Assembly (NCBI RefSeq): GCF_028994775.1
Contig: NZ_JAJQMN010000004.1
Location: forward strand, 426,945 to 490,944
Reading direction: 5' to 3'
DNA: 64,000 bases
DNA from: Promicromonospora iranensis
GTDB taxonomy: Bacteria; Actinomycetota; Actinomycetes; Actinomycetales; Cellulomonadaceae
The notes below the pieces were generated by a model, which saw only the letters and a list, made by a program, of their open reading frames with translations, ran no database searches and was not told the DNA's origin. Both the position numbers and the translations under genes were made by a program. This document shows, piece by piece, positions 41,775 to 50,219 of this stretch (positions within the stretch are counted from its first letter, which is position 1; each line of letters begins with the position of its first letter).

Positions 41775-42536
41775 TCAGCGGACGTCCCGGCGCCGGAACA
41801 CGACCCAGCCCAGGACGGTCAGCAGCACGGTGACGCCCAGCAGCAGGAGCGCGCCGTGCACGAGCGGGACCGCCAGGAGGCCGTCGCCGAACAGGACGGT
41901 CCGCGTGCCGCGGACCCACCAGTCCGCGTTCGCGGCCAAGAGCCACTCCCCGCCTGTGGAGGCCGTGCTCAGCGCCGTCTCCTCGATGAGGAGCCACACC
42001 ACGACGAGCGGGACCGCGACCCACCAGCGCCGCACCAGCACGCCGAGCGCCGCACCGCCGGCCGCCGCACAGGCAGCGAGCGCGAGCACCCGCACGCCGC
42101 TCCACGTCAGCGCGAGAGCCAGGTCCGGCGCCGGGGCGCCGAGCATCCCCGAGCGTGCGTGCACCCCGTACATCCCGAGGGCCAGCAGCGTGTACGCCGC
42201 CGCAACCCCCGGCAGGACCGCCAGCGCGGCGGCCGCCACCTTGCTCCAGTACACACGGCTGCGACGGGGCTCGACGGTCAGGACTGCCCGCGTGCCGCCC
42301 GCCGCCGCGTCCCCCGTCACCAGCAGCACGCCCGCGACGTAGGCCAGGAACACCGAGGCCAGCGCGTAGAACGAGATGTGGCCCTGTTCCAGCATGCCGG
42401 CGAGCGTCGACGCGCCGGCCTCGAACGCCGTCAGCGCGACCGCCAGGGCAACGTGCGCCAGCATGCCCGCGGCGATCCAGCGGATCGCGGGCCGCACGCC
42501 GAACCGCCGCAGCTCCGCCCACAGCAGCCCTGTCAT
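41775..42536 (-). CDS. ABC-2 type transporter permease
   Basis: 253 residues with six hydrophobic helices: WIAAGMLAHVALAVALTAFE, FYALASVFLAYVAGVLLVTGD, VYWSKVAAAALAVLPGVAAAYTLLALGMYG, VRVLALAACAAAGGAALGVLV, WVAVPLVVVWLLIEETAL and LVHGALLLLGVTVLLTVLGWVVF. The layout is that of ABC-2 permeases such as those of lantibiotic-immunity or drug exporters. Its ATG overlaps the stop of the degenerate ATPase gene (ATGA), so the two form one transporter. It is the last gene of the oleA-led run and could export or shield against the product, by inference. Confidence 0.83.
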   Translation of the reverse strand: MTGLLWAELRRFGVRPAIRWIAAGMLAHVALAVALTAFEAGASTLAGMLEQGHISFYALASVFLAYVAGVLLVTGDAAAGGTRAVLTVEPRRSRVYWSKVAAAALAVLPGVAAAYTLLALGMYGVHARSGMLGAPAPDLALALTWSGVRVLALAACAAAGGAALGVLVRRWWVAVPLVVVWLLIEETALSTASTGGEWLLAANADWWVRGTRTVLFGDGLLAVPLVHGALLLLGVTVLLTVLGWVVFRRRDVR

Positions 42537-44047
42537 CGTGTCCCCTCGGTGCGGTGCGGCTTCTGGGTGTCCGCGCCTGGTTTCTGGGTTCCCGGGCTCG
42601 GTTTCTGGGCTCCTGGGCTCGGCTTCGGGGTGCCCCGCTTGGGGGCGGCCGGCTTGGGTGCACCGGGCTTCCCGGTGTCCGGCTTGTGCTTCTGGAGGTC
42701 CGGCTTCGGGGTGTTCGGCTTCCCGGAGCCCGCCTTCGGCTTCTGGGCATCGGGCTTGGGGGCATCCAGCTTTGTGGCGTCCGGCTTTGTGGCGTCCGGC
42801 TTTGTGGCATCCGGCTTTGTGGCATCCGGCTTCGAGCTGCTCGCCTTCTTGGCGGCCCTCTCGTCCAGGGCCGCCTGCCTCGCCGCTGCCTTCTCGTCAG
42901 CGGCGACCTGCCTCGCCGCCGCCCTCTCATCGGCGGCGGCCTGCTTCACCGCCGCCTTCTCAGCCCGCTCCGCGTCGGCGGCCGCCTGCCTCGCCGCCGC
43001 TTCCTTGGCGGCCTTGCGCTGATCGGCCGCCTTCCTGCGCTCCGCGGCCTGCCGCTCGGCGGCCTTGCGAGCGGCCCTCTCCTCCGCGCGGCTCGGGACC
43101 TCGGGGGTCGGCGGCACGACAGGCCGCAGCCGGCCCACGACGGCGGCCAGGTCCTCGCGCTGCGGCGCCAGCTCGCTGACGAACAGCTTCTGCTTCGCGA
43201 GCGCCCGGGAGATGTCCGACGGTTCGGCGACGCCGTCGACGTGCAGCGTGTCGCCGTCGGCCCGGACCTTGAACCCGGCGGCGCGCAGTGCCGTTGCGGC
43301 CTTTCCCGGCTCGTCGAGCCGCACCCGGACACTGACCTCGGCGTCACCGAGGAGGTCGGCGACGACGCCCTGGGCGAGCACCCGGCCGCCGTCGAGCACG
43401 GTCACCGTGTCCGCGATCTGCTGGGCCTCCGTGAGGACGCCGGTGGCCAGGAGGACGGTCTTCCCCTGGTCGGCGAGGCGCCGCAGGGCCTCCCGGATCT
43501 CACGGGTGCCGACGGCGTCGAGCCCCGCGCTCGGCTCGTCGACGACGAGCAGGTCGGGATCGCGCAGGAGCGCCGCGGCGAGCGCCAGTCGGCGTCCCTC
43601 GTCGGCCGAGTAGGTGCCGTAGGCCGCCCGGGCGCGGTCGGTGAGGAGTACGCGGGCGAGCACCTCGTCGATCCTGGCGCGCGGCACCCCCGCCGCGCCC
43701 GCGAGGAGTGCCAGGTTCCGGCGGCCGCTCAGGGGAGCCTGGAACCCGGGTTCGCCGACGACGGCGCCGATGCGGCCGGCGAGGTCGGGCAAGCCGTCCG
43801 GCACGGGGGTGCCGAAGATCTTGATGGCACCCCCGTCCGCGTGCGCCAGGCCGGTGAGGAGGCGGAGCACGGTGGTCCTTCCGGATCCGGGGAGGCCGAG
43901 CAGCGCGTGGATCCCGCCGGCCGGTACGCGGAGGTCGAGCCCTTCGACGCCCACGACGCGGCCCCGCACCGAGCGGTACGCCTTGCGCAGGCCGAGCGTC
44001 TCGACCGCGGTGTCGCTCCCTGGCATCACCCGCACAGGGTAGGGCAT
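42533..44047 (-). CDS. ABC-type ATPase homologue with degenerate motifs and a long repetitive tail
   Basis: 504 residues. The nucleotide-binding fold is clear, but key residues differ. Walker A is GLPGSGRTT (51-59), with Arg57 in place of the invariant Lys. The signature region reads GTYSADEG instead of LSGGQ. The switch His is missing (LLATGVLTEAQQ). Walker B with its Glu (LLVVDEPSAGLD, 167-177) is intact. Residues about 320-402 are Ala/Arg/Lys/Glu helical repeats, then four PDATK units and a Pro/Lys-rich end. The start could be 44056, 44047 or 44026; AAGGTGA precedes 44047 by 10 bases. It begins 26 bases after oleD and overlaps its permease. Confidence 0.8.
   Translation of the reverse strand: MPYPVRVMPGSDTAVETLGLRKAYRSVRGRVVGVEGLDLRVPAGGIHALLGLPGSGRTTVLRLLTGLAHADGGAIKIFGTPVPDGLPDLAGRIGAVVGEPGFQAPLSGRRNLALLAGAAGVPRARIDEVLARVLLTDRARAAYGTYSADEGRRLALAAALLRDPDLLVVDEPSAGLDAVGTREIREALRRLADQGKTVLLATGVLTEAQQIADTVTVLDGGRVLAQGVVADLLGDAEVSVRVRLDEPGKAATALRAAGFKVRADGDTLHVDGVAEPSDISRALAKQKLFVSELAPQREDLAAVVGRLRPVVPPTPEVPSRAEERAARKAAERQAAERRKAADQRKAAKEAAARQAAADAERAEKAAVKQAAADERAAARQVAADEKAAARQAALDERAAKKASSSKPDATKPDATKPDATKPDATKLDAPKPDAQKPKAGSGKPNTPKPDLQKHKPDTGKPGAPKPAAPKRGTPKPSPGAQKPSPGTQKPGADTQKPHRTEGTR
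42771..42830 (-). repeat. four tandem 15-base units encoding PDATK
   Basis: Units TTTGTGGCRTCCGGC (plus strand) at 42771, 42786, 42801 and 42816, in frame, coding KPDAT repeats in the ATPase tail. Near-identical units suggest recent slippage or selection for a charged spacer. Confidence 0.9.
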
Positions 44048-44073
44048 TCCGGGCAAGTCACCTTCGGTCGTGG

Positions 44074-45048
44074 CTACCAGCTCATCGCACCGTGCAGCGA
44101 CGTCGGCGCCGGGTCGACGCCGAGGCGCTCACGCAGGACCGTGAGGTCGTAGGTGCGCTCCATCGCGAGGTGACTGATGGCGTACCGCGACAGGCGCGGC
44201 TCACGACCGGTCCAACGGGACACCTTCTCGCCCGCCCAGGCCAGGGCGTTCGCCAGCCGGATGGGGATGCCGACCACCTGCACCGGCCGGAACCTGGCGA
44301 ACATGAGCATCTCGAGCGTCTCGTTCAGGTCGACGGGCCGGGCGTCGGCGACGTTGGCCACGAGCGGCAGGCCGGCGGCGGTCTCGGGCGCGACGTCGGC
44401 GTCCAGCGCCGCTCGTACCGCCTGGACGAGGGTGTCGACGTGCGTGAGGTGCTGACGCACCTTCCCGCCACCGGGGAGCGGCAGCCAGGCACCGAACGCG
44501 GCCGACTCCAGGCGCGGCAGCAGCGTGGTGTCACCGGGACCGTAGACCGCGTGCGGCCGTAGGACGATGACGGGACCCCGGTCCTCGCGCGCGGCGTCGG
44601 CCGTCAGGTACCGCTCGGCGGCCGCTTTGGTGGAGCCGTAGGCGTTGACGTAGCCGCGCACGGGCGCCTCCGACTCGGTCACCGCCACGCTCGGGGTGCG
44701 GGGGTCGTACACGCTGCCCGAGGACACGTGCACGAACCGGGCCTCGGGGAACGTCTCGCGTACCGCACGGGTGCCCTCGACGTTGACCACCCAGGCGCGG
44801 GCGTGGCTGCCGCCGTCGGCCACCGCGGCACCGCAGTGCACGACGGCGTCGATGTCCTCCGGGCGGTCCTCCTTGGCCAGCGGCCCGTCCCGGAGGTCCC
44901 AGAACTGGTGCGAGACCAGGTGGAGGACGTCGCCGGGCAGGCGTGGGACCCGACGCGAGAACGCGATCACCTCATGCCCGCGCGCCGCCAGGTCGCGGAC
45001 CACTGCACCACCAACAAAACCAGACGAACCGGTCACCGCCACCCTCAT
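44074..45048 (-). CDS. NAD(P)-dependent epimerase/reductase, OleD-like
   Basis: 324-residue extended short-chain dehydrogenase. Nucleotide motif VAVTGSSGFVGGAVVRDLAARGHEVIAFSRR; catalytic VHVSSGSVYDP and YVNAYGSTKAAAERYL (Tyr and Lys of YxxxK). QHLTHVDTLVQAVRAAL and the C-terminal LNETLEMLMFARFRPVQVVGIPIRLANALAW are typical of the 3beta-HSD-like group that includes OleD. OleD reduces the 2-alkyl-3-ketoacid made by OleA to the beta-hydroxy acid used by OleC. The ATG overlaps the stop of the adenylating enzyme gene, in keeping with an ole-type pathway. A sugar-nucleotide epimerase is the alternative. Confidence 0.75.
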   Translation of the reverse strand: MRVAVTGSSGFVGGAVVRDLAARGHEVIAFSRRVPRLPGDVLHLVSHQFWDLRDGPLAKEDRPEDIDAVVHCGAAVADGGSHARAWVVNVEGTRAVRETFPEARFVHVSSGSVYDPRTPSVAVTESEAPVRGYVNAYGSTKAAAERYLTADAAREDRGPVIVLRPHAVYGPGDTTLLPRLESAAFGAWLPLPGGGKVRQHLTHVDTLVQAVRAALDADVAPETAAGLPLVANVADARPVDLNETLEMLMFARFRPVQVVGIPIRLANALAWAGEKVSRWTGREPRLSRYAISHLAMERTYDLTVLRERLGVDPAPTSLHGAMSW

Positions 45049-46763
45049 GCGCGCACTGTACCCGTCACGGGTGAAACCAAGCTGACCAGCGCACGACGAT
45101 CAGGTTTCCGGGATCGGCCCGCGAGCGGCAGGTGGGACGCCTCGACCACCAGGTCGGGCAGTGCGCCGTGGTCCACGACCCGCGCCACCTGGTCCCCGAC
45201 CGACCGGGTCAGCTCCGTGCCGGTCCGGATCTCCGGGGTCCCGGTGTGCGGGTCGCGCGAGCTGTGCGAGTCACCGGCCTCGGCGGTCACCACGAGCACC
45301 ACCCGCTCGTCACCGTCGGGCACGGGGACACCGACCATGACCGCGTCCGCCACACCCGGCAGGTCCCGCAGCCGGGGCTCGAACAGACCCGGGTAGATGT
45401 TCACGGTCCCGCGGATGATCATGTCCCGGTTGCGGCCGACCAGCACGATCCGCCCCTCGGCGTCCCGGTACGCGAGGTCGCCGGTCCGGTGCTCGACGGC
45501 CCGCGGCCGGCCGGCGTCGAGGTCGGACAGGTAGCCGGCCATCAGGGACGGTCCGGTCAGCACGAGCTCGCCGACCATTCGTTCGCCGTCCGCGCCGGAG
45601 GCGACCTCTGGATCCGAGGCGGCCTCCGGGTCGATCCGCACCCCTATCCCGTCGAGCGGGCGCCCGACGAGGTCGCCCTCCGCGGCGGTCGCGATCTTCT
45701 CGTCCGCGTCGGTCACCGCCGCCGGCAGGATCTCGGTGGCGCCGTAGACCGCGAGCCAGCGGGTGCCCGGCAGGACGCGGCGGCCACGCTCGAGCAGCGC
45801 CACGGTGACGGGCGCGGCGCCGACCGCGAGCACAGCCGGACCCTCGGCCGGCCCGACGCCGCCCGCTCGGCCCTGCGCCTCCAGGGCGTCGAGCAGCGCG
45901 GTCACGTCGGCGGGCACCAGGAACGAGGAGTCGGCCCCCGCGACGCCCCGCGCGAACGCCTCCGGCGCGTCCTTGGGCGCCTTCGCCGGGATCTCCCACG
46001 TGCCCCCGGCCATGATCGCCGGCAGCCCCAGGAACATCTGGTCCGTGTGCGCCCGCTGCGCCGGCCCCAGGTCGCCGACTCGCGCGAACAGGTCAAGCAT
46101 CCCGCCGAGCGTGCGGCCGGTGTGCACCACCGCCTTCGGGTCCGACGTCGTACCGGACGTGAAGACGACCAGTGCCTCCCGGTCCGCCTCCCCCGTCACG
46201 GGGCCGGGAGCGCCCGCACCGGTCGGCGACGCCGACGCCCGACCCGTCCCCGGCGCCACCCGGCCCAGGCTCGTCACCCGGCGCGCACCCCGCGGCACCC
46301 CCGGGAGCCACGCCCCGGTGTACAGGTGCCGCACGAGCAGCCGCCCGTAGTCGGGGAGCAACAGGCCGCGCGAGCGCGCGATCCCCCGCAGCGGCCCCGA
46401 CGACGCCGCGTGCAGCAGCGCCTCCGTCGCAGCCCAGCGCGGCTTCGCCGCCGCGATCCGCGCCGCGAACAGCTCCGGCGTCGAACCGGGGTCCACGAAC
46501 ACGACGGCGCCACCCGCTCGCAGGACCGCCAGGCACAGGATCACCCCCTCCGGCCGGGGCCGGATGCTGAAGAGCACGCGGTCGCCCGGCTCCATGCCCT
46601 GCGCTCGCAGTCCGGATGCCGTCCGCTCCACCCGCTCGGCCAGGCTGCCGAACGTGACCTCCTCGCGCACGCGTCCGCCGTCGCGGCCGCCCAACCAGCG
46701 GAGCGCGACGACGCCGGGCACGCTCCGTGCGACGTCGAGCAGATCGTCCACGAAGTGCGTCAC
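45045..46763 (-). CDS. class I adenylate-forming enzyme, OleC-like
   Basis: 572-residue ANL-superfamily ligase. P-loop ALVVFTSGTTSDPKAVVHTGRTLGG (about 210-235), then LAVYGATEILPAAVTD, ELVLTGPSLMAGYLSD, RTGDLAYRDAEGRIVLVGRNRDMIIRGTVNIYPGLFEPRLRDLPGVADAVMVGVP. The C-terminal lysine region reads LPLAGRSRKPDRRALV. In ole clusters the homologue OleC closes a beta-hydroxy acid to a beta-lactone. Its place between a P450 and an OleD-like gene, with an OleA-like gene in the same operon, supports that; an acyl-CoA or acyl-AMP ligase is the alternative. No fused alpha/beta-hydrolase (OleB) precedes it. The GTG start overlaps the P450 stop. Confidence 0.75.
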   Translation of the reverse strand: MTHFVDDLLDVARSVPGVVALRWLGGRDGGRVREEVTFGSLAERVERTASGLRAQGMEPGDRVLFSIRPRPEGVILCLAVLRAGGAVVFVDPGSTPELFAARIAAAKPRWAATEALLHAASSGPLRGIARSRGLLLPDYGRLLVRHLYTGAWLPGVPRGARRVTSLGRVAPGTGRASASPTGAGAPGPVTGEADREALVVFTSGTTSDPKAVVHTGRTLGGMLDLFARVGDLGPAQRAHTDQMFLGLPAIMAGGTWEIPAKAPKDAPEAFARGVAGADSSFLVPADVTALLDALEAQGRAGGVGPAEGPAVLAVGAAPVTVALLERGRRVLPGTRWLAVYGATEILPAAVTDADEKIATAAEGDLVGRPLDGIGVRIDPEAASDPEVASGADGERMVGELVLTGPSLMAGYLSDLDAGRPRAVEHRTGDLAYRDAEGRIVLVGRNRDMIIRGTVNIYPGLFEPRLRDLPGVADAVMVGVPVPDGDERVVLVVTAEAGDSHSSRDPHTGTPEIRTGTELTRSVGDQVARVVDHGALPDLVVEASHLPLAGRSRKPDRRALVSLVSPVTGTVRA

Positions 46764-48082
46764 GACGCCACCCGCGCAGGCGACGGGACGAGGACCCGCT
46801 CCGCATCCCGCAGCCGGAGCTCCAGCGAGCGGTACGCGGGGACCAGCACACCGCGCGCGGCCCGGCGCCGTCCCACGACCGGGACACGCCCGTCGGACGC
46901 CGCTGCCGCGAGCGCGTCGAGCACCGCGTCCACCTGCGCCATCGCGAGCGGCATGCCGAGGCAGAAGTGCGGGCCCGCGCCGAACCAGAGGTGCCGCACG
47001 GCGGGGTCGACCGGCCGGTCGGGGTCGAAGCCGCCGCCCGCCCGGCAGCAGTTCACCGTGGCGATCACCACCCGGTCCCCCGCGGCGACCGGCACCCCGC
47101 CGACCGCCGTGCGGGCTCGCACCGAGCGCAGCATCGCGGGGGTCGGCACGGTGACGCGCAGCCCCTCCTCGACGGCACGACGCCGCAGCTGGGCGTCGTC
47201 CGCCAGCAGGCGCGCCGTCCATCCGGTGTCGTGCGCGATGGCCACGAGGCGGGGCACGAACGACTGGATGGTCTCCGTCCCCGTGAGCACGAACGCCCCG
47301 ACGGCACCCATCGCCTCACGCTCGGACAGTCCCAGGTCGCGCATCCGGCCGGGAACCGTCGCTGGGTCGCCGGCGCGGTACGCGACACGGGCGGGCGCGG
47401 TCAGCCGCTCCAGCACGGTCCGTGCCTGCGCCACCTGGGACCGGGTCAGGCCGTGCCGGTGCAGGCGCACCATCCCGGTGATCGTCTGGGCGGCGGCCAT
47501 GGAGGAGCGCACCGCCTCGTCCGTCGGCGGCAGCCCGACCATCCCGCAGATCACCGCGCCGGCCTGTGCGCCGACCACCGCCGCCAGGTCGACGGTCTCC
47601 CCCGCCGCGAGCCGCCGCGTGAGGTCCGGCAGCACGCCCGCGCCGCCGTCGTCCGCCCCCACGAGCTCGCGGACCGCACGGGGCGTGAACAGCGGCCCGA
47701 GCGCCCGCCGCAGGGCGGCGTGCTCGGCGCCCTCCATGTTGAGCAGCACCGACGGCCCCAGCACCGGCGTCCAAAGGTCCGACGGCGCCCCCGGGCCCAC
47801 CTTCGAGAAGTGGTCGAGGTCGAGCAGCACCTCGCGGGCGAGGGCCGCGTCGCTCACCACGACGCCGATGCGCGGCACCCGGACCACCGGCCGGTTCCGC
47901 GCGGACCGCAGTGCCGGGTAGGCCAGAGGATGCGCCGCACGCTGCACCCGCTCCTCCCAGACTTTCTCAGCCGTTGCCCCGCTCAGCCCTCGCGCACCGG
48001 CGCCTGGCACACTTTTCCGGGCGGACGGCGGGGCGTCGCTCGCCGCGGCCCGGGGCGTGGGCGTCGGCAGCGCGGCGCTCAT
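46760..48082 (-). CDS. cytochrome P450 of the ole-like operon
   Basis: 440 residues. I-helix motif FVLTGTETIQ (264-273), ExxR as E306-G-L-R309, haem loop FGAGPHFCLG with Cys374 as thiolate ligand. No membrane anchor: a soluble bacterial P450 needing ferredoxin partners, none of which is nearby. An Ala/Pro-rich 35-residue N-terminus is extra. Expected to hydroxylate the ketosynthase-derived chain or another intermediate. Overlaps both neighbours by four bases. It shares the C-terminal phrase RRRAARGVLVPA with the second P450 at 50.8 kb. Confidence 0.9.
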   Translation of the reverse strand: MSAALPTPTPRAAASDAPPSARKSVPGAGARGLSGATAEKVWEERVQRAAHPLAYPALRSARNRPVVRVPRIGVVVSDAALAREVLLDLDHFSKVGPGAPSDLWTPVLGPSVLLNMEGAEHAALRRALGPLFTPRAVRELVGADDGGAGVLPDLTRRLAAGETVDLAAVVGAQAGAVICGMVGLPPTDEAVRSSMAAAQTITGMVRLHRHGLTRSQVAQARTVLERLTAPARVAYRAGDPATVPGRMRDLGLSEREAMGAVGAFVLTGTETIQSFVPRLVAIAHDTGWTARLLADDAQLRRRAVEEGLRVTVPTPAMLRSVRARTAVGGVPVAAGDRVVIATVNCCRAGGGFDPDRPVDPAVRHLWFGAGPHFCLGMPLAMAQVDAVLDALAAAASDGRVPVVGRRRAARGVLVPAYRSLELRLRDAERVLVPSPARVAS

Positions 48083-48873
48083 CGGATGTCCACGACCTCT
48101 GGTCGGTACCGATGGTCGGCGTACCAGCCGAGCGTCCGCACGAGCCCCCAGGCGTGCACCCGGCGCGTCGAGGCGCGCACCCACACCGCACGGTGCTCGC
48201 CGTACCGCGTCGTCAGGCGCCGTACCGCGTTGACCAGGGCACGGTCCTCGTGCAGGTCCTCGATCCGGGTGCGCGGGAACCCGCCCGCCCGCTCGTACAG
48301 GGAGGCGGTGATCGCCATGTTGCAGCCGGGCGTCATGACGTACGGCCCGAGGTACCCCTCGTCCTGGTTCCCGGGCCGGACCTTGCCGAACGTGCTCGAC
48401 GCCCACAGCGCGAACGACAGCACGCCCTGCTGGAACCGCGACACCGGCAGGTCGTCGTCGCGCGGGACGAGCCGCCCCGCGACGAGCTCGTCGCCCGACG
48501 TGAAGGCCGCCCGGACAGCACTGGTCCACGTCGGCGGGGGCAGGCAGTCGGCGTCCGTGCGAGCCAGCAGCTCGGCCCCGAGGCCGATGGCGGCGCGCAT
48601 CCCCGTGTCCGCGGCGGCGCCGGTCCCCTTCTGGTCCTCGGTGACGAGGTGCCAGCGCGGCCGCCCCCAGTTCGCTATCGCCTTGCGCACGACGTCGGGT
48701 GTGCCGTCGGTGGACCCGTTGTCCACGACCACCAGGTCGAAGTCGTCGTCCTCCTGGGCGTGCAGCGCCTCGAGCGTGCGGAGGATCCCGTGCTCGTGCG
48801 CCTCGTTCAGCGCGGGCACGACGACGGCGAGGCGGGGGCGACCCGACTGCGGGCCGAGCTGTTCGCCGCTCAC
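48079..48873 (-). CDS. family 2 glycosyltransferase
   Basis: 264 residues, GT-A fold: LAVVVPALNEAHEHGILRTLEALHAQEDDDFDLVVVDNGSTDGTPDVVRKA, then LLARTDADCLPPPTWTSAVRAAF with the metal-binding acidic motif, and YVMTPGCNMAITASLYERAGGFPRTRIEDLHEDRALVNAVRR, which supplies the ED acidic pair of the acceptor site. No membrane helices, so it acts in the cytoplasm. GTG start overlapping the ketosynthase stop. As part of the operon it may attach a sugar to the lipid product; donor and acceptor unknown. Confidence 0.87.
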   Translation of the reverse strand: MSGEQLGPQSGRPRLAVVVPALNEAHEHGILRTLEALHAQEDDDFDLVVVDNGSTDGTPDVVRKAIANWGRPRWHLVTEDQKGTGAAADTGMRAAIGLGAELLARTDADCLPPPTWTSAVRAAFTSGDELVAGRLVPRDDDLPVSRFQQGVLSFALWASSTFGKVRPGNQDEGYLGPYVMTPGCNMAITASLYERAGGFPRTRIEDLHEDRALVNAVRRLTTRYGEHRAVWVRASTRRVHAWGLVRTLGWYADHRYRPEVVDIR

Positions 48874-50093
48874 CACCGGACCACCATCGCGCCCATGCTG
48901 ACGCCGCCCGCGAGACCGAGCAGCAGCACGACGTCGCCACGCCGCAGGCGGCCGGACTCCAGCGCCGTGTCGAGCTGCAGCGGAAGCGTCGCCGAGGCGA
49001 TGTTGCCGTGGTCGGCCACGGTGACGATCGTGCGGTCGGCCGGCACGCCGAGCGTCCGGTGCACGTCCGCGAGGTACGCGACCGCCACCTGGTGCACCGC
49101 GACGAGCGCGACGTCGTCCATGGTCACGCCCGCCGCGGCCAGGGCCTGCTCCACGGGCGCCGACCCGAAGGCGTCGAACGCCGCACGCAGCCGCGACCCG
49201 TCGATCTCGAAGTAGCTCCGCTCCGGGTCGCGCGGGTTCACCGTGCCGCCGCCCGGCAGCATGCCGACGTCCCAGTGCTGCGACTCGGCGGCGAACACCG
49301 ACGAGAGAATGCCCGACAGCCGGCCGGCGGGCTCGACCAGCTCCGCGAGCTCCGCGACGAGGTCGTCCTCGAAGCCGTCGGCGCGCCCGTGCGCACCGGG
49401 TCCGCCGAAGCGGGGTGCGCTCCCGACAGCGGCCGCGCTCCCGGCGCCGGTCGCCTCGACGAGCACCGCCGCACCGGCGTCGGACATCGTGTAGCCGGCC
49501 GCGGACATCGCGTACGTGCGGCGGTCCGGCACGTCCCACCGCACGCCGCGGGTGGGCATCTCCCCGCACGCGACGAGCACGCGGCGGTACCGGCCGGTGC
49601 CGATCAGCGCCTCGGCGACCTCTATGCCGTTGAGCACGGAGTTGCAGGCGTTCTTGACGTCCATCACCGGCGCGCGGACGCCGAGCTTGGCCGCGGTGAT
49701 GTGGCTGGTCGCGGGCTCGATCATGTCCTGGGTCGCCGACGCGAAGATCAGCAGGTCGACGTCCTGCGGGCCCAGGCCCGCACGGTCCAGGACGGTGCGG
49801 GAGGCGGCGACGGCGAGGTCGGAGGCCTGCTGGTCGTCGTCCGCCACGTGGACGCGGCGCACGCCCGTCAGGCGCGACACCATCGGCAGGCGCGGTGCGA
49901 CCTTCGGGTTCCTGCGGTGCAGCTCGCGCTCGGCCTCGGCCACGTCCCGGGTGCGCTCGGGCAGGTGCACGGCGACGCCGGCGATGCGGGCGACCGGGCG
50001 CGGGCGCTGCCGCGGCGCCTGCCGGGGCGCAGCAGAGGGTTCGACGGGTCGGGCGGGTGCCGGGTTCAGCACGGCGGCCGGTTCGGGGAGCAC
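48870..50093 (-). CDS. 3-oxoacyl-ACP synthase III-like ketosynthase, OleA-like
   Basis: 407 residues, thiolase fold. Catalytic triad visible: Cys150 (MDVKNACNSVLNG), His334 (VAVHQVAVAY) and Asn364 (DHGNIASATLPL). Glu126 in QDMIEP lies where OleA carries its general base, but this alignment is by eye. OleA joins two fatty acyl-CoAs head to head to give a 2-alkyl-3-ketoacid; FabH-like enzymes instead start fatty acids. The operon with OleC- and OleD-like genes favours the first. A Pro/Arg-rich 35-residue N-terminal extension is unusual. GTG 50093 or GTG 50072 could start it. First gene of the seven-gene run. Confidence 0.8.
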   Translation of the reverse strand: MLPEPAAVLNPAPARPVEPSAAPRQAPRQRPRPVARIAGVAVHLPERTRDVAEAERELHRRNPKVAPRLPMVSRLTGVRRVHVADDDQQASDLAVAASRTVLDRAGLGPQDVDLLIFASATQDMIEPATSHITAAKLGVRAPVMDVKNACNSVLNGIEVAEALIGTGRYRRVLVACGEMPTRGVRWDVPDRRTYAMSAAGYTMSDAGAAVLVEATGAGSAAAVGSAPRFGGPGAHGRADGFEDDLVAELAELVEPAGRLSGILSSVFAAESQHWDVGMLPGGGTVNPRDPERSYFEIDGSRLRAAFDAFGSAPVEQALAAAGVTMDDVALVAVHQVAVAYLADVHRTLGVPADRTIVTVADHGNIASATLPLQLDTALESGRLRRGDVVLLLGLAGGVSMGAMVVRW

Positions 50094-50134
50094 CCGGCAA
50101 AGGTTATGGCACCCCTATAACGCGCAGGTGACGG

Positions 50135-50154
50135 CTAGACGTTTCAACGTCTAG
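50135..50154. promoter_or_regulatory. palindromic operator between the ole-like operon and the Uma2 gene
   Basis: CTAGACGTTTCAACGTCTAG: 9-base perfect arms around TC. It lies just upstream of a TTATAG -10 (minus strand, 50120-50115) for the ketosynthase gene, covering the -35 region, and 30 bases upstream of the -35 of the Uma2 gene. No regulator gene is adjacent. Confidence 0.65.
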
Positions 50155-50184
50155 GTATGCGATCGACAGCGGCGGCGGCGAGTC

Positions 50185-50213
50185 ATGACACGACAGGTGC
50201 CCGTTGCTACCGT
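50185..50213 (+). promoter_or_regulatory. promoter of the Uma2 gene
   Basis: ATGACA (50185-50190) and TACCGT (50208-50213) with a 17-base spacer. The -10 ends 6 bases before the ATG, so the mRNA should be leaderless. Confidence 0.65.
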
Positions 50214-50219
50214 GGTGCC

